The notes beneath the pieces are model-generated. The model searched no databases. It saw nothing but the letters and a program-made list of their open reading frames with translations, and was not told the origin of the DNA. A stretch of 64,000 nucleotides of DNA from Planotetraspora kaengkrachanensis (lineage in GTDB: Bacteria; Actinomycetota; Actinomycetes; Streptosporangiales; Streptosporangiaceae): NCBI RefSeq assembly GCF_016862895.1, contig NZ_BONV01000035.1:1-64000 (forward strand), written 5' to 3'. Below, piece after piece: positions 8,364 to 17,127 of this stretch. Position numbers and translations under genes: made by a program. Position 1 is the first letter of the stretch, and every line of letters begins with the position of its first letter.

Positions 8364-9064
8364 TGTTCAGCTTTGTGCGATTTGAGATTGCTCGCGCGCT
8401 CCGTAATGTCAAGTACCTGCTGTTCTTGGTGATGACGCCGGTGGGCCTCTACCTCGCGTACGGGCGCGGGGCGGACGCGTCTCCCGCGATGGTGGCGATG
8501 GCGGTGTACGCGGCGGCCGGCGGCGGACTGATCGGTTCGGGCGGCGGCGTCGCCGAGGACAGGATGCGCGGCTGGCTGCGCCAGCTCAAGGTCACCCCGC
8601 TGGGGAACGCCCAGTGGCTGGCCGGGAAGATCGTGCAGGGCGTCCTGATGATCGTGCCCGGCGTGGCCGGGGTGACGGTCGCGGCGGTCACGGCGGGCGG
8701 CGTGCACCTGCCGGCCGGCCGGTGGGCGGCGCTGATCGCCCTGGTCCTGGTCGGGTCGCTGCCGTTCGCACTACTGGGCCTGCTGCTCGGGCTCACGCTG
8801 AAGGGCAAGACCGCCCAGGCCGGCATCGTGGTGCTGTTCTTCGGACTGGCCGCGGTGGGCGGGCTGATCGGGTCCGGGACGCTTCCGGGGATGCTGGAGA
8901 GCCTGCGGCACTACATCCCGACCTACACGCTGGCCCAGGCCGGCTTCTCGGTCCTCGGCGGTCAGGTGCCGGGCGCGGGTGGCCTGGCCGTGCTGGCCGG
9001 ATGGACGGTGGTGGCGGCGATTGCGGTGCTGGTGCGGTGGCGGCGGGAGTCGCACGCACGATGA
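8363..9064 (+). CDS. ABC-2 type transporter permease
   Basis: This is a 233-residue integral membrane protein with six hydrophobic segments, among them LLFLVMTPVGLYLAYG, AALIALVLVGSLPFALLGLLLGLTL and AGIVVLFFGLAAVGGLI. The ABC-2 family pattern is clear. It forms the membrane channel of the exporter with the ATPase before it. The genes overlap by one base upstream, and by ATGA with the histidine kinase downstream, so the whole set is cotranscribed and coupled. Confidence 0.9.
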   Translation: MFSFVRFEIARALRNVKYLLFLVMTPVGLYLAYGRGADASPAMVAMAVYAAAGGGLIGSGGGVAEDRMRGWLRQLKVTPLGNAQWLAGKIVQGVLMIVPGVAGVTVAAVTAGGVHLPAGRWAALIALVLVGSLPFALLGLLLGLTLKGKTAQAGIVVLFFGLAAVGGLIGSGTLPGMLESLRHYIPTYTLAQAGFSVLGGQVPGAGGLAVLAGWTVVAAIAVLVRWRRESHAR

Positions 9065-10206
9065 CCTCTGCCTCCATGTCAGGGACCCGGCGGGACGAGC
9101 CCGCCGGGTCCCTTTCTGCCGAGCGCATCTGGGGCGTACGCAACCTGACCCGCTCCCTGATCATGTTCGGGGGCACGGTCTGGGCGACCGCGTACTTCAT
9201 CGTGCAGCACCCTCCGATGTGGCAGTCGGTACTGGCCGTGGCATGGGCGACGGCGACCGCGGTGCTCGGGATGTTCACCGGGGTGCTGGCCCAGCGCGGT
9301 TCGCCGTCCTTCCCGCGCGTCTTCCCCGTACTGGTGGTGGTGACGCTGGGGCTTGAGGCCTGGGGCGGCTGGCCGTGGGCGGCCACCGTCACGTGGGCGA
9401 CCACCGCCTGCGGCTGGCGCCGGGCGCCCAGGAGCCGACCGCGGATCGCCGCCCTGGCGGTGGCGGCCGGCCTGATCGCGCTGGCCCACGGCCTGCCCGT
9501 GGCGGGCGCGCTGGCGCTGGTGGTTTTCGTGCTGCTGCCCGGCATCTTCGCCATGCAGACGCGGCAGTCCGCCGACCTGGTGCGGGAACTCCAGGAGACC
9601 AGACGTGAACTGGCCAGGCTCGCCGTGGTGGAGGAGCGCAACCGGATCGCCCGCGACCTGCACGACCTGGTCGGTCACAGCCTCTCCGTGGTCGCGGTGA
9701 AGACCGAGCTGGCCCGCCGGCTCGTCACCGCCGCCCCCGAGCGCGCCGCAACCGAGCTCGACGACATCGAGAGCGTCGTACGGCGGGCCCTGGCCGAGGT
9801 ACGGCAGGCGGTGACGAACTACCGGCAGCCGACGCTCGCCGCGGAGATCGCCGGAGCCGTCTCGGCCGCCCGCTCCGCCCAGATCCAGTGCACGATCGAC
9901 ATACCCGACACCTGGGAGCTTCCCGCGCCCGTAGAGGGCCTCCTGGCGTGGACCGTGCGCGAGGGCGTCACCAACGTGTTGCGCCACAGCGGCGCCGCCC
10001 ACTGCTGGATATCCCTCGAGCTGGCGGAACAGGTGGTGAGCGTGGAGATCCGCGACGACGGCCGCGGACCGGCGGGCGGTGGCGCGGGCAACGGCATCAC
10101 CGGGCTGTCCGAGCGCGCGGCCGCGTTCGGCGGGCAGATCGAGGTCGGCGCGCCCGCTGAGGGCGGCTTCCGCATCCGTGTACGAGTCCCCTTGGAGGCG
10201 TCGTGA
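9061..10206 (+). CDS. Sensor histidine kinase (DesK/LiaS-like, HisKA_3)
   Basis: This 381-residue kinase has about five N-terminal transmembrane segments (roughly residues 31-165) and almost no extracytoplasmic loop, typical of intramembrane-sensing kinases. The dimerisation box EERNRIARDLHDLVGHSLS holds the phosphorylated His201. The ATPase domain carries the N box REGVTNVLRHS and the G box DDGRGPAGGG. The open frame extends far upstream, but ATG 9061 overlaps the permease stop as ATGA and starts the homologous part. It signals to the NarL-type regulator encoded next, whose GTG start overlaps its stop. Confidence 0.92.
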   Translation: MTSASMSGTRRDEPAGSLSAERIWGVRNLTRSLIMFGGTVWATAYFIVQHPPMWQSVLAVAWATATAVLGMFTGVLAQRGSPSFPRVFPVLVVVTLGLEAWGGWPWAATVTWATTACGWRRAPRSRPRIAALAVAAGLIALAHGLPVAGALALVVFVLLPGIFAMQTRQSADLVRELQETRRELARLAVVEERNRIARDLHDLVGHSLSVVAVKTELARRLVTAAPERAATELDDIESVVRRALAEVRQAVTNYRQPTLAAEIAGAVSAARSAQIQCTIDIPDTWELPAPVEGLLAWTVREGVTNVLRHSGAAHCWISLELAEQVVSVEIRDDGRGPAGGGAGNGITGLSERAAAFGGQIEVGAPAEGGFRIRVRVPLEAS

Positions 10207-10814
10207 CGATCCGTGTGCTGCTGGCCGAGGACCAGACCATGTTCCGCGGCGCGATGGCCGCGCTGCTGTCGCTCGAATCCGGCATCGAGGTGGTCGGCGA
10301 CGTCGGGCGCGGCGACGAGGTCGTGGGGGCGTGCCAGGCCTTCGATCCCGACGTGGCGCTCCTCGACATCGAGATGCCCGGCATCGACGGGCTGGAGGCG
10401 GCTCGCCGCCTCGCCACGGCCGCGCCGCGAACCAAGGTCATGATCGTGACCACCTTCGGGCGTACCGGTTATCTGCACGCCGCGCTCGCGGCGGGCGCGT
10501 CCGGCTTCCTGCTCAAGGACGCGCCCATCACCGAGCTGGCGGGTGCCATCCGCAAGGTCGCGGCAGGGGAGCGGGTCATCGACCCCGCGCTGGCCATCGC
10601 GGCACTCAGCGAGGGCTCGTCCCCGCTCACCCCGCGCGAGGCCGAGGTCCTGGCGGCCGCGCGCGGGCACGGCACGATCGCCGACATCGCCAAGGACCTC
10701 TATCTGTCCGCGGGAACGGTACGCAACCACCTGTCGGCCGCCATCCAGAAGCTCGGCGCGCGCACCCGTACCGAGGCCATCGAGATCGCCCAGTCGAAGG
10801 GCTGGCTGGTATGA
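10203..10814 (+). CDS. NarL/LuxR-family response regulator (DesR-like)
   Basis: The 203-residue protein has a receiver domain with acidic residues at AED (8-10), phosphoacceptor Asp55 in LLDIEMPG and Lys in LLKDAP at about 105. A LuxR-type HTH follows, LTPREAEVLAAARG...GTVRNHLSAAIQKLGA. It is the partner of the histidine kinase upstream, and their genes overlap by GTGA. It presumably controls this ABC operon itself. Confidence 0.93.
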   Translation: MTIRVLLAEDQTMFRGAMAALLSLESGIEVVGDVGRGDEVVGACQAFDPDVALLDIEMPGIDGLEAARRLATAAPRTKVMIVTTFGRTGYLHAALAAGASGFLLKDAPITELAGAIRKVAAGERVIDPALAIAALSEGSSPLTPREAEVLAAARGHGTIADIAKDLYLSAGTVRNHLSAAIQKLGARTRTEAIEIAQSKGWLV

Positions 10815-10884
10815 CGACCGTCACGGGTCACGTCACGACTTGCGACACTTACCCCTTGACCAGGAGGTCCGTAGCGTTGAGGGC

Positions 10885-11232
10885 ATGACGAACAGGAACT
10901 CCTCCAAGCGGATCAACTGGCAGATCTCCCTCCTCGGCGGCCACAAGCAGCGCGGCGGTGGCACGGCCGCCGACACCATCGTCGTCACCCCGATCGGCGG
11001 CGCCGACGTCGACCTCACCGACGCCGACCTGGCCCCCGAGACGACGCTGACGAAGGTCTCGCTCATCGGCGGCGTCAAGCTCCGGGTGCCCCTCGACGCC
11101 GACGTCGAGATCGAAGGCTTCAACCTGTTCGGCGGGCGCAGGGTCCAGCCAGGCACGCCCTCGCCGTCGGCTCCCGTCGTCCGCGTCCGCGCCTACGGCA
11201 TCTTCGGCGGGGTCAAGGTCAGCCGCGCGTGA
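10885..11232 (+). CDS. LiaF-like C-terminal (cell-wall-active antibiotic response) domain protein
   Basis: This protein of 115 residues is rich in beta strands with repeating LIGGVKLRVP and IFGGVKV turns. These match the C-terminal LiaF-like domain found in cell-envelope stress proteins. It has no transmembrane segments, unlike full LiaF. The ATG at 10885 is preceded by AGGAGG at 10863-10868, rather distant, and the frame runs upstream inside the response regulator. Its place 70 bp after a kinase/regulator pair fits the LiaFSR pattern, in which LiaF damps the kinase; here it may be a soluble modulator. Confidence 0.75.
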   Translation: MTNRNSSKRINWQISLLGGHKQRGGGTAADTIVVTPIGGADVDLTDADLAPETTLTKVSLIGGVKLRVPLDADVEIEGFNLFGGRRVQPGTPSPSAPVVRVRAYGIFGGVKVSRA

Positions 11233-11463
11233 CCGGTACGAGGGCCGGTCGGGTCCAGTGGAGCGCCCGCTGCATGATGATGATCGTCGTCACCGGCCAT
11301 GGCCACCGGCCCGGGTGCCGGGTTGCGCGAGGTGGCGGCACTGGAGAACTGGGAGGTGACCGGGCGCCTTCGGTTGATTGTTCCGGCTTTGGGGCTGCCC
11401 ACCGCGTAAGATCCAACCCGGGGGAGTGCAAGCGCCGGCGGCGCATGGATACGAGGGGAATCA

Positions 11464-13989
11464 ATGGGTTCGAGCCCTTTGACAGCTCGTGCGGTTGCGG
11501 AATTCGTGGCGCTCCTTGACGATCTACGCCAGGACGCCGATCTCTCGTTCCGTCAGCTTGAGGAGAACGCCCGGCTGAACGGTGGGTGGTTGCCTCGAGC
11601 CACTGCGAACGACGTCGTCAAGCGCCGGAACCTGCCCGCCCGCCTTGACGCTCGAGAGTTCATCTCGAGCTGGGTCGGGGCCTGCGGCGGTGATGTCGCG
11701 GAATGGTTGCGCGCATGGGAGAACTTGCCGGTCGAACACCAGGGAGCGTTCGGGCCCGGCCCTCGGCAGCTTCCGGCCGAAACTTCCGTCTTCGAGGGCC
11801 GCGTCAATGCAATGAAGAGCTTGGATGAAGCGGTCCGCGGGCCGTCTCCCGCTCTGATCGTAGGTCCGGCCGGCGTCGGCAAGACCGCCTTGGCCATTCA
11901 CTGGGCGCACCAGCGCGAGAAGTGGTTTTCCGATGGGCAGCTGTACCTCAACCTCCGAGGGTTCGCTCAGGAGCCGCCGCTCACGCCGGATCAAGCCGTC
12001 CGCACGCTTCTGCTCGCTCTCTCGGTCCCGGCTCGGACGATTCCTGAGGATTTGGAGGGATGCGCGGCACTCCTGCGTTCGAACTTGTCGGGTCGCCGCA
12101 TTCTCCTGGTATTCGACAACGCCGCCGATGTCGCGCAGGTGAGACCACTGCTGCCCGGCTCCTCTACGTGTGGCGTCATCGTCACAAGTCGCATCCGGTT
12201 GACCGGTCTGGTCGCCCGCGAGGGGGCACGGCTCGTCGACGTGGGGCCGCTGTCCACAGTCGAGGGGCAAGCGGTCCTACGAGGCGTCCTCGGGACGGAC
12301 CGTACGGCGAGCGAGCGGGAAGCGATCGCTGAGCTGGCTGAGCTGTGCGGTGGCTTGCCGCTTGCGTTGCGAATCTGCGCGGCCAACCTCGTCGCGTTGC
12401 CGTACCAAACTCTGACCAACTACGCGGCCCTGCTGCGTGACGGGGATCGAATCGCGGCTCTGGGCGTTGACGGAGACGACGACGCCGCGGTGCGCGCCGC
12501 CTTCGAACTTTCCTACAGCCGCCTGCCCGCGGATGTCAGCCGGTTGTTCCGGCTCCTCGGCGCGATGCCAGGCGCGGACATCACCGTGTCGGCAGCGGCC
12601 ACGATGAGTGGCCTCAGCCAGTCTGCGGCTGGACGGTTGCTGCAGGCGCTGGAGAACGCCCATCTCGTCGAACGCCGGGCCCTGGACCGGTACGGCATGC
12701 ATGACCTCATCCGCCTCTACGCCCGCGCTCTGTCCGAGGATGAGGATCCAGACAGCGAACGTGACGCGGCGATACGACGGCTGGCTGATTGGCATCTGGC
12801 CGGCCTGGGCGCCGTCGCCGACCACCTGCGTCCCGACTTTCGTTCGGCTACCGCCGAGTTCGACGGCCCACAATTGTCGTTTCCGACCTCCGATGAGGCT
12901 CTGGCCTGGCTCCGGGCGGAGCTGATGAATCTTCGGGCTCTGGGCGAGCACATGGCGAGGGCCAACGCAACCCTCGAGGTATGCAGCTTGCTCGACGCGG
13001 CCCGTGTCGGCGTGACGATCTACGGGTTCAACGGTGACATGACCGCGCTCGGCCTGGCGGCCCTCGACATGGGCAAGCGAATGAGTGACCCAGGAGCAAT
13101 CGCCCGTGCCCACTGCTTCATCGCGGCCTTCGTCCACGACAACCATTACTCGCAGGGACTGGAGCACGGTACGCGGGCGGTGAGGCTGTTCCGAGAGATC
13201 GGCGAGCCGCACCGCGAATTACGCACCCGGAACAACCTGGCCGAGGTGCATCGCCGGTTGGGCAATCTCCGTCTGGCCGAGGAGCATATGAGTCAGGCTC
13301 TCGGGTTGGCCAGCGATGATTATGGTGTTTGGCCCCTTTTGCTGGCGAACCTCGCGGACATACTGATCGAGGACGGCAGGCACGTGGACGCGCTCCGAAT
13401 CGCCTCCGAAAGTGTGGTGCGAGCCCGATCGACGGTGGGAACGACCGGCCTTGAGGTGGCACTGAACATGGTGGCGACGGCACAACTTGCTCTGGGTGAT
13501 TTGGATGAGGCCACCGGCAACTACGACGAAGCCAGGCAACGCAGTGAGTCCATCGGCTGGCTCGACGGTGTCATCCTGGCGGTGACCGGGGTCGGCAGGA
13601 TCGCCAGCCTGCGTGGCGACCACCATGACGCGATCATGCATCTCCAGTCCGCGATCACGCAGGCGGGCCGGGGTTGGTCCTTCTACGAGGGCAAGGCCCG
13701 TACTGCCCTCGCGGATGCCTATCTGGCGGCAGGACATCCCGAAGCGGCCATCCAGGCCGCCGCAGACGCGGTGACCACTCATCGCGATCACGGAGAACGT
13801 CTGAGCGAAGCCAGGGCACTCCGTTCTTTCGGTGATGGTCTCGCTGCCACGGGCGACGCCGAGGGCGCTCGTGAACGCTGGACAGAAGCGCTCGCCATTC
13901 TCACCGAACTCGAACTCGCCGAGGCCGGTACCGTACGGGATCGGCTCGACGACGAGGCCGCAGTCAGCCGGCCAGCAGCGCGGGACTGA
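11464..13989 (+). CDS. STAND protein: XRE-like N-terminus, NB-ARC NTPase, TPR repeats
   Basis: This 841-residue signalling protein begins with a DNA-binding-like helical domain at about residues 10-85 (FVALLDDLRQDADLSFRQLE, then WLPRATANDVVKRR). An NB-ARC ATPase follows, with P-loop GPAGVGKT at 134-141, a Walker B in ILLVFDNA at about 215 and GLPLALR near 300. A winged-helix part (LSRLFRLLGAMPGADI) comes next, then a TPR array in the last 350 residues. Such proteins oligomerise on ligand recognition and act as transcriptional switches or effectors. The start ATG has GAGGGG upstream. Its 3' end overlaps the convergent Ser/Thr kinase gene by 26 bp, an unusual arrangement suggesting mutual expression control. 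Confidence 0.88.
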   Translation: MGSSPLTARAVAEFVALLDDLRQDADLSFRQLEENARLNGGWLPRATANDVVKRRNLPARLDAREFISSWVGACGGDVAEWLRAWENLPVEHQGAFGPGPRQLPAETSVFEGRVNAMKSLDEAVRGPSPALIVGPAGVGKTALAIHWAHQREKWFSDGQLYLNLRGFAQEPPLTPDQAVRTLLLALSVPARTIPEDLEGCAALLRSNLSGRRILLVFDNAADVAQVRPLLPGSSTCGVIVTSRIRLTGLVAREGARLVDVGPLSTVEGQAVLRGVLGTDRTASEREAIAELAELCGGLPLALRICAANLVALPYQTLTNYAALLRDGDRIAALGVDGDDDAAVRAAFELSYSRLPADVSRLFRLLGAMPGADITVSAAATMSGLSQSAAGRLLQALENAHLVERRALDRYGMHDLIRLYARALSEDEDPDSERDAAIRRLADWHLAGLGAVADHLRPDFRSATAEFDGPQLSFPTSDEALAWLRAELMNLRALGEHMARANATLEVCSLLDAARVGVTIYGFNGDMTALGLAALDMGKRMSDPGAIARAHCFIAAFVHDNHYSQGLEHGTRAVRLFREIGEPHRELRTRNNLAEVHRRLGNLRLAEEHMSQALGLASDDYGVWPLLLANLADILIEDGRHVDALRIASESVVRARSTVGTTGLEVALNMVATAQLALGDLDEATGNYDEARQRSESIGWLDGVILAVTGVGRIASLRGDHHDAIMHLQSAITQAGRGWSFYEGKARTALADAYLAAGHPEAAIQAAADAVTTHRDHGERLSEARALRSFGDGLAATGDAEGARERWTEALAILTELELAEAGTVRDRLDDEAAVSRPAARD

Positions 13990-14794
13990 ACGAAATGGTG
14001 TCCTGATCGTCCAGCATCGCGAGAGCGACCAGTTCAGCCGCCTCCTCCGCGGTCAGGCGATCGGTGGGGTCCCGCCGCAGAAGCCCGTCCAGAAGCGGCC
14101 GTAGCGCCGCGGCTCTCAGCGAGGGCTTCGGATCTCGGCTGAGCACCCCGGCGACCACTCCCGCGATATGCGGGGCGTGGTACGGAGATCTGCCCTCGAT
14201 CGCCGCATACAACGTCGCGCCGAGAGACCACAGATCTGCGGCCGAGCCGTACAGTTCACCTCGGATGTGTTCGGGAGCGCTGTAGGCCGGCGTGCCCATA
14301 AGGAGTGCGGGCGTCTCCTCGGCGATCCCCTTGGCGATTCCGAAGTCGATAAGGACGACCCTGCGCGGGGTGAGCAGTACATTGCCGGGTTTCACGTCTC
14401 GATGGAGGACGCCTTCGGCATGGGCGTGGCCAAGGGCGTCGAGCAGTCGGCGGGCGATCCGTGCGACAAGGAGAGGGGAGAGCGGCCCATTTCTGCGGAT
14501 GACTTGATCCAGCGTGAGTGAGTCACGGACGAACTCCATCACGATCCAGAGTCGTCCCTCGTTCTCAACGACGTCGTAGACAGTGATGATTGCTGGATGC
14601 GCCAGCCGGGCCACCGACCGTGCTTCTTGGAGCGCGATCCGGCGTACGGAGATGTCGTCCAAGGTGACGGTCATCTCCTTGACCGCTACGTAGCGGTCAA
14701 GGAGAGCATCGTGGGCCAGCCAGACGACTCCCATTCCTCCGCGCCCGATCGGTTGGATCAATTGGTAGCGCTCAACTCCTCCACGGATTCCCAT
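13964..14794 (-). CDS. Minimal serine/threonine protein kinase
   Basis: This Hanks-type kinase of 276 residues consists of the catalytic domain only. The glycine loop IGRGGMGVVW is near residue 17, the ATP-binding Lys39 is in VAVKEM, HRDVKPGN is at 131-138, DFG at 150-152 and the APE-like SAPE at about 172-175. It has no transmembrane helix and no PASTA or other sensor domain, unlike PknB, so it is cytosolic. The frame is open upstream, but ATG 14794 starts the domain. It converges on the STAND gene with a 26-bp overlap of coding ends; phosphorylation of that protein is possible but unproven. Confidence 0.88.
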   Translation of the reverse strand: MGIRGGVERYQLIQPIGRGGMGVVWLAHDALLDRYVAVKEMTVTLDDISVRRIALQEARSVARLAHPAIITVYDVVENEGRLWIVMEFVRDSLTLDQVIRRNGPLSPLLVARIARRLLDALGHAHAEGVLHRDVKPGNVLLTPRRVVLIDFGIAKGIAEETPALLMGTPAYSAPEHIRGELYGSAADLWSLGATLYAAIEGRSPYHAPHIAGVVAGVLSRDPKPSLRAAALRPLLDGLLRRDPTDRLTAEEAAELVALAMLDDQDTISFSPALLAG

Positions 14795-15257
14795 AAGAGA
14801 GATCGTGGCAGGCAGGACCTTCTTCGCGGGGTGCGACCGCGTCCGGGTTGGAACTCGGACGCCCGGACAGACCCAGGCAGAGGATCTACCGAAGCCAGAG
14901 GGCTTCATTTTCTGGAGCGTGATCGGGTTCGTGCGAGGGCACGCCGCTAGGAATCTACAACGTAAAGGCGACGGACCGTTGCCGGCTGCGAGGCCCGCCG
15001 AGGCAGGCGCGGACGGCGAAGTGGCGGCGCGCGCCCACCACACCGAAGAAGGCGGAGCCCCGACGCCGCCGACGGTCACGAGACGGCCCGCGGCCCCGTC
15101 AAGGCGTCTCCACCCCAGTGCGGGGCCCAGACGTTCGCTTGACACGGGAAACGGCTGGGTCGCACCTAGTTCATGGACCAAGCGAAGCAATGCCTTGCCC
15201 CCGTCGGAGAAGGGTCCTGTCGGCCTGCGATTCAGTTCCCGCCTGGTATTGGCGATG
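14795..15257. other. Intergenic region upstream of kinase gene
   Basis: The 463-bp region separates the kinase start from the end of the upstream GNAT gene, both on the minus strand. It must hold the kinase promoter. I see no gene, strong palindrome or repeat in it. Confidence 0.5.
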
Positions 15258-16049
15258 TCAGGCGAGCGACGGTGACAGGACCCGGTCGGAGGCGATGATG
15301 TCGGCGACGCTCGACATGTGGTGGTCGTAGGTGTCGATCCGCCAGTGGGCTCGCAAGAGGTCCTCGACCGCCGGATGAGGGCCGGGCAGGCAGAGCCGTA
15401 CCGTCGGGGCGTCGAAGACGGTGAGGGCGCTCCGCAGGGCGGCGGCGGGGTCGTGGCTGCCGGCGGTGGTCAGGTGGATCAGGTTGTCGGGCCCGGCCAC
15501 TCCCGCGGCGGCGACCGCGCCGCCGTCGTCGTACACGAGCACTCCGGTCGTTCCCGGCGTGACGGCCCAGTAGGCGTAGTCGGCCGTGCGGTCCACGCCG
15601 GTGAGCAGCGACTCGGCGGCGCCCGCGTCGACGACGTCGACTCTGCGCGCGGACGGCTCCGCGCTCCGGCCGGGCGGGCCGCTGAGATAGAGCAGCGGCC
15701 ATCGCGGCCGCATGCCGTGACGCAGGTACAGAGGCATCGCCCGAGGGTCCTGTGAGGCGAAGGTGAACCTCGCTCCTGAGCCGGGAAATGCCGCCTCGAG
15801 CAGCCGGCGGCCCACGCCGCCGCCGTGCCGGGCGGGGTCGACGAACAGGTCGCACAACATCGTCGCCCCGGCGAACCGGCGGGTGGCGCAGTATCCGGCC
15901 ACCTCGCCACCGGTCACCGCGACCAAGAATCCGCCGTTACCGCGGAGATGGGCGACATACCGCGGATTCGCGCCGTCGCCGTCTCCGTTGGCGGTCGCGA
16001 TGCGGGCGATTTCGGCGACGTCACCGTCACCGGCCGGGCGTATCTCCAT
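15258..16049 (-). CDS. GNAT-family N-acetyltransferase
   Basis: This 263-residue protein has an N-terminal GNAT domain with acetyl-CoA binding elements LCDLFVDPARHGGGVGRRLLEAAFP at about residues 63-90 and FASQDPRAMPLYLRHGM at about 97-112. The second half, about 130 residues, looks like a degenerate second GNAT lobe, an arrangement common in actinobacterial tandem GNATs. The substrate is unknown. An in-frame start 39 codons upstream exists, but the domain begins at MEIRPAGDGD at 16049. It is monocistronic on the minus strand. Confidence 0.85.
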   Translation of the reverse strand: MEIRPAGDGDVAEIARIATANGDGDGANPRYVAHLRGNGGFLVAVTGGEVAGYCATRRFAGATMLCDLFVDPARHGGGVGRRLLEAAFPGSGARFTFASQDPRAMPLYLRHGMRPRWPLLYLSGPPGRSAEPSARRVDVVDAGAAESLLTGVDRTADYAYWAVTPGTTGVLVYDDGGAVAAAGVAGPDNLIHLTTAGSHDPAAALRSALTVFDAPTVRLCLPGPHPAVEDLLRAHWRIDTYDHHMSSVADIIASDRVLSPSLA

Positions 16050-16193
16050 CCTCGGGACGCTATCGCGGGCCACGCCGTCATCCTCCGCCGGGCCGAACGT
16101 GCGCAACCTTGTGGCGGGCGTGAGCGGGCTGGGACGTTGGGGGCCGTCATGCGCCCGCCAGCTCAAAAGGGATTCGCGCGTGGGAAGCCGCAG

Positions 16194-17033
16194 TTAGAGG
16201 AGGGTGGCGGTGCGGACGAGGGCGGCGAGGGCCTGGGAGCGGCTGTGGGGAGGCCAGGCGATCACCGTGGTCACCTTCGGAGCGTCGAGGACGGGGACGG
16301 CGGCCAGGTCGCTGCGCAGGTGGGTCCGGCAGGACTCCGGAAGGACCGCCGCGGCACGGCCGAGGGCGATCAGTTGGTACAGCTGCGAGGTGTCGCGGAC
16401 CTTCGGGCCGGGGCCGTCGGCGTAGACGCCGACGTGATCGGGCCAGCGTGGTAGCGGCAGGCCGGGCAGGTCGGTGACGTCGGCCATCTTCACATGAGGC
16501 CGGCTGAGGAGCTCGTGGCCGCGGGGCAGGATCGCGAGTTGGTTCTCGGTGTGCAGCTCCTCGGTGTCGAAGCCGAGCGTCGAGTCGAACGGGAGGTGCA
16601 GCAGGGCGACGTCGGCACGTCCGTCACGGAGCATGCGTTCCTGCTCGCCGACGCCGCAGAGCTGCACGTCGACGGTGACCGCGAAAGGGTCGGCGGCGTA
16701 GGCGTCGAGCAGCCTGGCCAGCAGTTCGCCGGCCGATCCGGCCTTGGTGACCAGGACCAGGCCTGGGTGGGGTTTCGCGGCGCGGCGGGTGCGGCGGTCG
16801 GCCGCCTCGACCGCGTCCAGGGCCGCCCGGCCCTCGCGGAGCAGGACGGACCCTGCCTTGGTCAGCGTGACGGCGCGGCTCGTCCGTTCCAGCAAGTCCA
16901 CTCCGAGACGTCGCTCGAGCTGCTGGATCGCCCGCGACAGCGGCGGCTGGGCGATCCCCAGCCGTTCGGCGGCGCGCCCGAAGTGCAGTTCCTCGGCGAC
17001 GGCCACGAAGTACCGCAATTCCCTCGACTCCAT
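16194..17033 (-). CDS. LysR-family transcriptional regulator
   Basis: This 279-residue regulator has the LysR HTH at its N-terminus (ELRYFVAVAEELHFGRAAERLGIAQPPLSRAIQQLE) and a periplasmic-binding-like effector domain from about residue 90. It is divergent from the SDR gene at 17128. A perfect 27-bp inverted repeat with an ATAC..GTAT core of LysR type lies between the two genes, so it almost certainly controls that dehydrogenase and itself. The ligand is unknown. Confidence 0.92.
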   Translation of the reverse strand: MESRELRYFVAVAEELHFGRAAERLGIAQPPLSRAIQQLERRLGVDLLERTSRAVTLTKAGSVLLREGRAALDAVEAADRRTRRAAKPHPGLVLVTKAGSAGELLARLLDAYAADPFAVTVDVQLCGVGEQERMLRDGRADVALLHLPFDSTLGFDTEELHTENQLAILPRGHELLSRPHVKMADVTDLPGLPLPRWPDHVGVYADGPGPKVRDTSQLYQLIALGRAAAVLPESCRTHLRSDLAAVPVLDAPKVTTVIAWPPHSRSQALAALVRTATLL

Positions 17034-17049
17034 GCCGCCAGGCTATCCG

Positions 17050-17076
17050 GGATCGATACCTGTGAGGTATCGATCC
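17050..17076. promoter_or_regulatory. LysR operator, perfect 11-bp inverted repeat
   Basis: GGATCGATACC at 17050-17060 and GGTATCGATCC at 17066-17076 form a perfect inverted repeat around TGTGA. The inner part fits the T-N11-A LysR box. It lies 17 bp upstream of the LysR start and 51 bp upstream of the SDR start. Confidence 0.78.
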
Positions 17077-17127
17077 CCATCCAAACGGTGTTGGAACCCT
17101 CGCCGGGACGCGAAGCAGGATCGGAAC

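Noticed and set aside
8614-9060. Long N-terminal extension of the histidine kinase frame
   Set aside because: It overlaps the permease gene and is low-complexity Arg/Gly; the ATGA-overlapping start at 9061 explains the gene.
13964-15190. Kinase frame extended to 15190
   Set aside because: The extra 132 residues are Pro/Arg-rich without homology, and the kinase domain starts directly after ATG 14794.
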